In this document: positions 24,201-36,200 of the stretch, piece by piece
How positions within the stretch are numbered: position 1 is the stretch's first letter
How the letters are laid out: each line of letters opens with the position of its first letter
Assembly: GCA_019009955.1 (NCBI GenBank)
Contig: CM032231.1
Location: 94,414,501 to 94,478,500 of the forward strand
DNA from: Riptortus pedestris
Lineage: Eukaryota; Arthropoda; Insecta; Hemiptera; Alydidae
Direction of reading: 5' to 3'
Length of the DNA stretch: 64,000 nt
Notes under the pieces: generated by a model
What the model was told of the DNA's origin: nothing
What the model saw: the letters and a program-made list of their open reading frames with translations, nothing else
Database searches by the model: none
Position numbers and translations under genes: made by a program

Positions 24201-27200
24201 CCAATGGAGATATTTTGAGTTTTCAAAATTTGCTTCTCTATACTCCCCCTCCCACTAATCCGATTTCAGCTATTAATGAACTTGATCTTTAGTTTTACAT
24301 AAAATGATTCAATATTAAGTTTTCTAACGATACACACATGTATACATACATTATATAGGATAATATAGTTTTGAAAGGATCTCATTTTCGTCTTCTCCTG
24401 GGTAGGATCGATGGACATTTCAACTTTTTGAAAATTGTGTCATGAGTACAATTTAAGAAGCTGATTTTACTTTTGGGAAAACTGCTAAAAAAATGATATA
24501 ACGATTAAACTGAAGGCTTAGGGTTACCAACATTTTAAAGGGTCAATTTACCTATTAAACCTGGTTTTATAATGTATTTCTTACAGCTTATTGATAAGTA
24601 GCAGATACAGGGAGCCAAACACAAAATGAGGTGCTTCTGGAGTGAGCAATGAAAGACTTTTGAAATAGTTTTTAATAGAGTGTTGTGGGTATGTACCATT
24701 TTGGGAGGTTCACTTTCACCTCAAATTGGCAACTTATCATTGTGATTGTAGTTTTGTAGCAGTATTCATGACTAGGTTTTGCAAATGAATAAAATACAAA
24801 AAAATATATGGCTCAAATTTTTCTCTGAAACAAATTTGAGCTATTAGAACATTTTTGTTTTCAGTCTCCTGTCAACCCCCACTCCTACTCTTGTAATACA
24901 TAATATCTCATGTCCAACTTAAAATTCAAGTCCTGTTTATATAGCTTTCTTATTATGGTGGAAATAAAAAATTAAATGTTAAATGACATTATCAGCATGT
25001 CATTTCAGCACGTGCGAAATCTGCTTAGTTTACACAGAACCAGCAGTTGTACTTTTGCAGTATACATATTGGTAAAGTGGTAATAATTTTTGTCATGTAA
25101 GCAGGGCCCAAAAGATATTTTACAAGTTGTGAATAATATAATTACATTATTTCAGTATTTAAACGATGTCGGTTGCATATTGGCTTGGAACACAAGTGAA
25201 GAGGAACGTTTTTATGGCCTCACCCCTCTTGGATTGGCTATAGCAAAAGGAAACTTAAATATATTGTCTTTAATACTGAAGTGTGCAAAAGTACATTTAA
25301 ATAATAAGTTTGATGACTTTTGGGGTAATCCATTGACTACATATTTAAGAACTCAGGGAAGAAGTAATAGTCATGAAGCATATAAAATGGTAAGATTTGC
25401 ATTGTTAAAGTTGTTAATTTTTTCTTCAAAACCATAATGGCAATAGCATTTTGTTATGTTATTAATTAATGTCTACTTTGTGCTATCAAGGCTCATGAGT
25501 TATCTACAGATTACCACCTTTTTCTAGGCAGCGTGAGACTAAGTATTTTTTAAAATTAATTCCAATTAGCCTTAGTTGCAAAAAGTGGGCATTAATAAAT
25601 AATGAGTTCATATCCTAGTCCCTATTGCTCTGGTGAGAACCGAACTCATGCCTATGACTCAAGGTTTACTAAGTGAGTTTATGACCAACGCCTTAACTCA
25701 CTTGGCTAATCTGAGCCCTCAATAGAATTAGTCATTAGAGTGTCTAGCGGTCAATGAGAACCAATTACCCCTCTTGAAGAAAGAAGAAAAAGATTATTAT
25801 TCGAGATATTTGCATTTTTTAGTTTTCGGCTTTCAGGAAACCCCCACTCATACTAATGTCATAATTACAAAAAGCTGTTATATTATAAAGCACTTTATTT
25901 GAATCCTAAATACCAAATATTGTTCTCATTGAACTTTTATGTTTGGAGATAGTGCAAATACGTGACACACGGGGGAAATCTGCTTAATTAATGCAGCCCC
26001 TGCATGGTACACTTTTTCTTAAATTTGAGCTTGCCCTTCTTGAGTTACCCAAATTCTGAGCCTTTGGACAGTTGTGACAGTAGTCTTAATAATTATTATT
26101 CCAATTTTAGGAGTGAGAAAGCTTTAAAAAAAAATTGAGTGACTCCAATGGGTTGGAATTGTTGATGATGCTCATAATAATAATAATTGCTGTGGAGGCA
26201 ATGATTACAAAAGGAGATAGCTGACCTTTGAAAGAGAATAGGAATCCTGACTAAACTTCCTCGAGGATCATAATATTTCTAGCAGACAAATTCAGCATGA
26301 TAAGACAGAAAGGCTGCACATTATCTCTATAAACCCACAAAATTATTAGAAAACGACAATGTATTGGGATGAAGCAATCATAACTGGCTATACTTTGCAT
26401 CATAACAATCTGGATATTCTCATTATTGACAAAACCATTAAAGTAGCCAATATTGTTGCTAATGCAGTTCCAAATGATGAAATTATTGAAAAGTCTTATG
26501 CCATAAAAGAAAATAACAAGAATTTCATTCATCTGTAACCATTCTCGAACTCCCTTTTTCTTATTTGTCTTACTTCATTTTATTAGAGCGCCTGGCGTTT
26601 ATGAGGAAGGAAATTCACAGATAAGCAGTTATTTTCTTTCCTCCAGTCTGTCTAGTCAAATCCTAATAGACACCCCTTTTTTCCAATGTCTCTTCATTCT
26701 CTTACCAGGGTATACGTATACTTTTTTATCCAAAGTATACCGCTACACACAGATAATCTATGAAGAAGGTAAAAAACACTTGATGATGCCATCAATTGAG
26801 TATTTAAAAAAAAATCTCAATTGTGACTGATTCTTCAATTTTTGCAGTTAGAACTCCTCTTGCAATTTGGTGCTGATCCTTTGGAACCAAATGTAGCTCC
26901 TCTAGGAGGAAATGTTATAAATTTTGCATCAAGTCTGAAGCAGTGGTTAGTGTAAGTAAATAGTATTATTTATTTTAATTTCTGTATGAACGTTTAACAT
27001 TTCAAAAAGTACTAAATATTTCCAAAGTTACTATTTTTATTTCGTAATGGTGTAGATCTTAAATATTCTAGCATAAAGCCTCCTCATTCACACACACATG
27101 CACACACACATATGAATGCATGCTTCGAAGATAAGGCTTGTGCTTCATAAGTACTTTGCCTAAATAAAGGAATTTTCTGAGTGGAGGTGTTCGTGTTATT

Positions 27201-30200
27201 TTTAATTCATTCGAAAAATAATGTTTTAAGGAATACTGAGCGTAACTGTGATACTGATTTTAGCTGAGGCCACTCTGAAAGCTCCTAGGTGTTTTGTAAA
27301 AACAGGACTATACTCACTACTCTAGAAGAAAAAATCATCTACATAATTCCTAATACTTTTGCTTTTTATGTAGTTTTACATTTTTAAGTAATTAAATCAT
27401 ATGCTTTGTGTTTGTTTTCCCTTCATTGATTATGGCATCTTCCCAATTAACACTATGATTACAAAAGTAAACCACTCTGACCTTTGAAAATTCTTGTGGT
27501 TCTTCAAACTACTATAGAACACTCCTTCTGACTCATGACACCTTCTATGATGATGTGACTATAGAACACCTATTCAATATGTAACACCCTTGGGTTTTAA
27601 CTTGAAGATTTCAGTGGTAAATTGGGATACTCTGGACAGGAATCTTGATCAGTGGTGATAAAAACTTAATCGGCTGGCCAGTGTTTTCATGATCTAGTCT
27701 TTGTTGTCATATTTCTTAGAGACTCCAAGACCATGTTAGTGAAGAACTATAGCATTCACTAAAAAAGATGTATCAGGGCCACTTTAGGGCCTTTAGTTGC
27801 AGAATGTATTTAACCAGTACTATATTCCAGCTACCCTATATTACCCTTTGTACTTCCAATCAGGAATAAGTGCATCAATATCATTACAAGATCAAAAAGT
27901 AATCATACATATGCCTGAAGAGGAAATCTGCCTGTCTCTTAACTGAGCTACTAATCCACTCATTAAAAAAATTAATTAATTTATTGGTTTTAATTATTTA
28001 TTCCTCTTTAACAACTATAGGTCAGGGGTTCCAAATTCAACAATTAGTTCTCAGAAGTCTAGGAAAGGAGGACATACAAGCAGTGAAAGAAAAACATTAG
28101 ATGCCTTTGATGCAAAAGAAGCAATTCTTAAATCAGTCGCAAAGAAAAAAGTAGAAAGGTTCATTCAAGGAAAGCTTGTTAGGAATATATTACTTTGTAT
28201 GCAGTAAGTAGTTTAAGTAATATTTCTTTATTTCATTCCTCTTTATTTAGCACTGAAAATAATAACATCGGCAATAATTTACCTAAATGACCCATGTGTT
28301 GTGAAATAAGCATGAACCACTATTGATGACAATACAAGTTTATGTTTCAAATGAAGAGTATTATATTCAGTTTCATTTTATAGGTGATAAACATTTCAAC
28401 TGATTTTACATCAAATTTGAAACGCTGATAGAATGGAATTTTTGTAATTTCTCCCCCATAAATCAGTAGATAATTAATATCTTGTAATATTTCTAACCAG
28501 TCCATTTTAATGAGGTAATGTACTTTCACATCTAGTTTTATCATCAAACCTAGTTAGGTTTGACCCATGTTAGAAGTCCTCATTTGAACTTCATATATCT
28601 GTGTCAGTTCATATATCTGTGGACTTATAATATAAATAATGCATTTTAGATTTTTGTTAGTTTTTCAGATGATTAAGGTGTTATAATTTATTTTTTGAAA
28701 ATTTAGTTCCCCCGAATTTGAGTGGAAAAATCCGGCATCAATGAGTTGACAAACATTCATAAAATTTTCTTAATTTACTAGCCCAATAATTATTTTTATA
28801 GATATTTCTACATTCAGACCATACATCTTACCTGCCCACTCTAGGTCGGGTAGATTTATTTTGTACAGTATACCGCATTGGTTAAAGGAATTGATAAATA
28901 GGATATTTAACTGTTTTATCAATTAAGACTGCAAGGTTGACATAGTTTTGGTAAGTTCCCAATGTTTCTAGTGAATATTTTCTAATTACAATTATTTGTC
29001 ATTTCTTTGTTTCCCACTCTCCCAAACACGCATTTTCTTCTCATTACTCTTTAGTGTTTAAGGTTAACCAGTTTACTATAACTTTGTGACCCATGTTTGT
29101 ATAAGTAGTTCCTTGCCCATGACTGTGAGGGCTGAAATCTCCAGAGAGTCACATGAACTAATACCAATAGTATAGTATTTTACTTGTTGATTTTATGTCA
29201 GTATCTACTTCATTTGTGAATGCCATGAATGGTCCACATGTTATTACTACCTAAAAATAGTATGAATTGTTGGTTTTCTTAGCCCTTTGTATTTTATATT
29301 TATGGCATATTCAAAACTTAAAAGAAGTTGTGTGCAATTTAATATTAAGATTTATTATGTCAGTATGTTGGTTAAGATAATACATTAATTTTCTGAAAGA
29401 CCTTCAGGCAATAGAAAAGCCACCTTCCTTTCTATTTATTTAATTTTTTATTATATTTCATAAAAGCATCAACCCCTGAAACTCATGCCTATCATAAAAC
29501 GTTAATTTGGGGGCTCAGGTTGGCCGTGGTCTTAATCTCGCGTGATAAACCTAGAGTGGCGGGTTCGATTCCCGCCCAAATTTATTTAGTGACGACCTCA
29601 TTAAATAAATTCCTTATTTCCACCCTGTCTAGAAAAGGGTGGTAACCTGTAGATAACCCATCCCATTTAACCATAGTAGCATAAAGTGGACGTAAATAAA
29701 TAAATAACAATAAAACGTTAATTTATGTTGATTTTATTCACTCAAACAGGCAAAAAGTTTCAGAAGATAGTGGCCTAGTGAATGTATTTACAAGAACAAT
29801 GAAATTCATTGGGGATTGGGTAACTTATGAAGAAATGCCTGACCTTATCCGAAAAAATCTTCGTGTGACAGAATTGATTGATGGAATAGCATTAGTCAAT
29901 GCAATACAAATACTTCCAGAAATTTTCCCACGAGCATTCCCTACTACAGATGCAAAAGCTTTTAGACCTAGTAATTTGTCAATACTTAAAGTGAGTTATT
30001 TTATTTTCTAAATTAGTTGCAAAATGTTAACTATTTGTGGCTTTAGTTACCAATTCATTATGTAAATGTTTGATAAGGATTTATAGCTGTGTTGAAAATA
30101 CAGGTTCCTCAGAGATGACTTATTTTTGATGGCTTATGTAATCTGCATCTATATTATAGAGCCTTACCTGCCTGTTGGGAATTTTTCTAATGAATCCCAC

Positions 30201-33200
30201 AGAGCTCTAGTACAATTTTCAATAACCTTTTTATGCATGAATTACATATAGAAAGCGGGGCCATCATGGATACTGAACCATTCTTCTGAAATATAATTTA
30301 CTAAATTCTCCGAATAAACCTCTGGGACCACCCTACCAGTTCAGTCCAAACCGCCTTGCACAGACTAAGGGAGTATTGTAATCATACAAAATTTTGGTGG
30401 TAAGATTTGAATCAGCATGTCATCTTTACCTATCCTGCATAACTAAAAAACAACTGTCCTTAGAATATTGAAAATGCATATTTAGGACTGGTGCAACGTC
30501 TAATTGAACACATCCCTTTTTGATTGAAATCCACTAAGAGGGAGTAGGGTAGTTTAGATTAAGGCAAAAATAAGAAATATCAAATTTCTCTATACCTATA
30601 GACATACCATGTTTAACATGGAAAGATCTATAAATTATGTCCTATGGCCTTGATCTGATCCATTGGAACAGAGATATTGTATATGATTTTTAAATGAAAT
30701 AATATTTAAAATTATTTATTTATTTAAAAAAGTACAGCAAAACATTTTGTTTAAGTAATTTAATAAGAGTTCAAGAAAGCCATAAGGTGTCTTATCAGAT
30801 TTTTTTCTAACTTATAAAAAGTCTGAGGATTCCTTATTATTTGGATTAATACTTTAAAACTTTCACTGCCACTAGATTTTCAAAAAATTTAACCGTGTGC
30901 CACTTTGTTTTTTTTTACAAATTGATAAAACTTACCTAAATTTGAATGTTGAAGTGTTCCTGAACAGATTTGTTAAAATCAATGGTTCTCTTTTAATCTC
31001 TGGTGTTTAACTGAGTGCCACTGTAAATTTCAAGCCCTTTCTTTGTGTGCTGGGGTGGGGAGAAACAATGGTCTGGAATTATACCTGCTCTGTAGCATCT
31101 ACGGAGCCAGCACACAGAGTGAAACTCACGCTTCCGTATATGCTACAGAGGTGGCAGTGAAAGTGTTAAGTACCTACTCATTATTATAGTTTTATTAGGT
31201 ATTATAAAATAGTGAAATTTGGTGTTATTTCCATACGTTTGATTTTCAACAATTGCCAATGACTCCCTTCAATGTTAGGAAAGTCCAATAATATAAGTTA
31301 TCTGCTTTACTGTATTACAACCAAAATTTGTAGGTTAACATCGCTTAAGTTTTATTATGGTTTTGTTTATTGTTATAATTTGTTGTTACTTGCTGGATTG
31401 TTTAAAGCCCTGATGAAGGAATAAAATATTCTGAATTGGCTACACTGCTTTGGTTTAAAAACAGGTCATATCCTTGACCGATATCTGTAGGGGAAATTTA
31501 AATAAAAAAGGATAATATTTTTTTCTCTCAGGTATTATTTAATCATTTATTGTTATTGTTATTTATTTTTAAGCGTCATGGGAAAACTTTACAAAATGAA
31601 GATTATGTCTTAGAAGAAGAAAATCTCGATGAGGAGAATTGGGAATACAATTTCAAGAAGAAACTAAACAGTATCAAGGATAATGTAAGGGTCCACAATT
31701 ATTGCAGGAGAATATCCCCTGAAATGGATACAAATGTAAATTTATTTATACTTATATTGCCTACCATGCTCTTTTAAATTATAAATTTAAATAAATAAAT
31801 GATAATTATTATTATTAGCTAGCAAGGCTTGACTAAAATGTCGTGAACCTATTTTGTTGTTATATTTAAAGACAAAATGCCTGGCTGCACATTCGTTCAT
31901 ATTTTTTTGGAGGGGGGAATAGCCCCTTTAAATTACTACTAATGGGGATATGTACCTGTACTAAGGGTACAGAGAAATTAAAAGTTCTCTCTCTACAAAA
32001 CATTTTTACCCAGAATTCAGTGCTTTCATCTTTATCACGATTAGTTCTTCAGGGGCAGCAGCAGGGTTCTTGAACAGATAATTTTCTTATAATTGGCATT
32101 GATAGAATAAATACTTTCTCTTTATTTATATTTTTATTATTATATAACTTTGGAATAAATTTTGTACATAAATAAAAAGTTAATTTTTTCCTTGGGCCCT
32201 ACAATCCTAAAATATAATAGAATATCTCGAAAAACATCTTACAATTTACTTCTGAAGGGTTCCTTTTAGCTTCAAGTAAGATAATGATGCACATAAAACA
32301 GTGCCTTTCAACCTGCTTCTATGCAAATCGCAAAGGAAATTAAATACTAACGTTTGTTTCTTGGGGTTTCCGTTTATAATTCATAGACTGATGTATTTAA
32401 GCTTTTTTTTCCCAATAATTTGTTGCTAAGTACAAAGTCAAGATATTTTGTGCTTTTACAAGTATTCTTTGAGATGAATTCTTGCTGCCAACATTTAGTG
32501 GATTCAGCTTTGTCCTTGTGCAATCAATCTTCTGAGAATGACGAAAGAATCTACAGATTGCAAAGATTTTGATTTAATCAAAAATTAAAAACCTTCACTT
32601 CCAGCAACCTGCTATCAATTGATTCAAAATAAAATATATACGTGTTACTATGGACGTTTTAACACGTCAGGGGCACATTACAAAAATGGAAACTGACCAA
32701 CCCTAATTGTTATTACAATTTCTGGAATCTATCAATCATTAATATAATTATAGACTTTCAAGAAAAGCCCTCTTAAACATCTTCAATTAAGTTTGAAAAA
32801 TAAAGCCAATGAATAAAAATATGGATATTTTTATGTTTTCAAGTAAATACATTTTATTGAAAATTGATATAATAATTGGGTATGAAGTTGGAGGATTCTT
32901 CCACTGGCTCTATTTATAAGTTCTAAATGTTTAAAAAAAATAAAATATAAAAGGACTTCTTTAAATATAAAACTTACACAACCTGAGGATGAAAATGTCC
33001 AGCGATGATCACTGTTCCAATTTTTGTAAACAGTCAGAAATGAGGTCCAGGCAACGTGTTAATGAAATAATGTAGATGTAACCTGGCTTTCCATTATATA
33101 GGCTAGCGTCTCAATACCTTTTCATTGTAAACAAACTCGCCATTTGGAACTTACTTTTTGAAAAAATATTTGTTACACTGTCTATTTTTGATCAAAAAAG

Positions 33201-36200
33201 TTAATAAAGATAAGCTTCTGTCCAATATTTCTTTAAGTATAATATGATTTAATGGTTTTCTGAATATTGAACACAATACTGGAATACTAAAATTACTATA
33301 GCCTTAGGGTTATAATACTAACAAATTTTGCTCTGAAGTATATTTAATTTCTTTTGTTTAGTAAGGAGTGTCTATTCAAAATAAGTTACAAATGTGGAAG
33401 AAAAACAAATACATAAAATACGAGTATATTACAATAATTCTTAATTTATTTTTTTTTTTTTGTTTTAGGAAAACCTGTATAAAGTGTGCTATGAATGTCT
33501 GAAAAGAAGTCCAGACAATAGCCTATGTCCAAAATGTCAGCTTGTGTATTTTTGTTCAGAGGAATGTAACTATAATGATGCCAAAAATCATAAATCAAAA
33601 CATAAATGCAAATTGGGTATATTTATTTATTACTACCAAATAACCTATAATTTAATTTTTTATTGAAATGATTAATTATTTCTCTTGATTAATTTGAATG
33701 TTAAATTTTTATTCCATTAAATGTAAGAGTTCATATTAAATAATTATCAATAGCATTGGTACCCATTCTTGAGAGGTTTTAAGTCCATATTGCTTTATTA
33801 TCAAAAGTGTGTTTGTACAAATATGTATATGATTAATTCATTAATTATAAGAAAGAATTAAAGACTTTCTCCTCTACATGAATCAATCTCAATGAACCAT
33901 AGTAATACTTATTAAAAATCTAATACTAAAAGTATGATACAGTTACCTTCCTTTTGTTCTTATTTCACCAAAAATTCTTTTAGTGTCCTCTGTGAATGAA
34001 GAGTGGGTTCAAGTCATAAAGATTCAAAACTTGTTCAAATAAAGTTTTTGCACTTAGCATGAGTATAGTACATTAAACCACACACATTTATGCGGTTAAT
34101 TGTACCCTCTTCAAAACAATAATACAACACATTGGGATACAGAGTTCATTCACAACACAGTCAAATTCAAGGGACAAACTTTTGTCGGCAAAGGAAGATC
34201 TAGTCTTTCCTACCACCAAATTAACTTAGAACTTGCCAAAGAAACAGCAGATTCAAATATGTTTTCTTTAAGTAGAAAATAGTATTGGTCAGCACAGTTA
34301 AGTGGGGGAGGGGAAGGAACTACAAAAAGTTTGTCATGCAGGAGCTGTGTAAACTAAGCAGATTTCCCACATGCTGGTATAAATACTTTTGATCTCATTT
34401 CACCACATATCCTTTATTTCTATGTAAAATAACTGAAATATTTTAAATTTTCAAATTCCTCTCTCACCCCCCCCTCCTATCCCGGGTCCAATTTCAGCCA
34501 TTAACTATTATGATCTTGAGTGTTAAAAGAAACGATTAAATATCAAGTATGGTGAAGAACAAGTAAACGTTTTCTAGTTTAAAAATGTTAAATCTTAACC
34601 CTTTAATTAAGCAAAGCCACTATAGTGCGCAATTAAAGGGTTAAATGATAATGTCATCACACAACTTATTTGCTAGTACCTCTAGTAAATATCTGTTGAA
34701 AACAATATTTGATATTTAAGCTTCAAATAAAGTGGTCCATTATATAACAGAGTATAATAAATGTGACATGAATAGGAGTTTCGGTTCACTACTGAAGGCT
34801 GAAAACTAAAAAATCCAAATATCTCGGTTAATATTGAAGATAGGGAATAATTTATGTAACAATGTTTATAGTAAATTTAAATTGCAATAAGATTGATTCT
34901 ATACAATAACAGATATTTTGAATTCCACCCCCTCCCCGCTGGTCCGATTTCAGATATTAACAAACTTGACCTTTAGTTTTTTATGAAATGCTTATATATG
35001 GAGTTTGGTAACAGCCAAACAAAAATTACGACTGCTAGAGCAGTTAATTAATATATGTATAAAACAAATTTTGAACGGACCTCTTTTTCGTATCTACTAG
35101 GTAGGATTGATGGACATTTGAGGACATTTTTCGAAAACCGCATTATGAGTAAAACCTCAATAGCTGATTTCCCTTAAGAAAAAAATGTGAATCAATTGAC
35201 CAAAACATACACAATCATACATTCTTAAAATGGTTTGTTTATTTTATATATAAATATATGTTTTAATTTCAGTTTTTTGCGGATTGAATGAAGATGAATA
35301 CTTCATGTATGGGGCTACTCCAGCGAGCTTGGGACTGGATCCAGAGACATGGTCATTAAGTTTGTTAGACTTTGGATTGCCAGACTTATACTTTTCTGAA
35401 GATCCAATAATTGGATTATTTAAAGAAGTAGAAGACAAGAGAAGAGTAAAGGGACATGAAACCGAAGAAAGGAGTAGAAGGAAGGGACATGAAATAGAAG
35501 AAAAGAGCAGAAGGAAAGGGCATGAAGAAATAGAAGAAAGGAATAGAAGGAAGATGCAAGAAATAGATGAAATGAATAGAAAAAAGAAGCAGAAAGAAGA
35601 AAATATTAATAGAAAAGGTAAAATGAAAAAACATGTCAGAAGAGAATCTTTAAGTTTACAATCAAGTTATAGTTCTAGAAGAATATCAAAGAAAAAATTG
35701 ATTTATGAAAAACCAAAGAAGACAGAAAAGCAGAGTAGTTCTCTTACTGAAAAGGACGTGATAAAGATATCAAAGAAGGGTAAAATTAAAAAAAAGGGTT
35801 TTTCAAAGACCAAGAGCTCACTAAAGGCAAAGATCTCGATGAAGACAAATAGTTTAACAAGGAGAAAGATTTCAAAAAAAGAGAAAGTATTGAAAAAAGC
35901 CTCTAAGGTTACCAAACCTGAAAGAAGTACAACCAAACGTAAAACACAGATAAGTAAAATAGGAATGAGTAGATTTATTTTGGACAGCCTGCTAAATAAA
36001 TTTTCTGAAAGCTCATTTATAAAGTCCACAACAATTATTGAAGATATTGAAACAATGGGAAAACTATTACGTTCATTAAATAGAACAAGTTCCAGAAAAA
36101 GTTCTGTCTTCAGTATAAATTATGAAATTTTAGGAGAGAGGGCAGGGTTGGAAAACTATTGGGATAGAAGTGAGGAATCTAAATATACTTTCGAAGAAAG

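Noticed and set aside
25090..25104. ATG-like start for exon 13 of the ANKMY1-like gene
   Set aside because: The frame is entered through the acceptor at 25104; the upstream bases are intron and the exon continues the ankyrin domain in phase.
35416..36029. Antisense Phe/Leu-rich frames opposite the last ANKMY1-like exon
   Set aside because: Complement of Lys/Glu-rich codons; the sense frame joins the MYND exon in phase and ends before a poly(A) signal.
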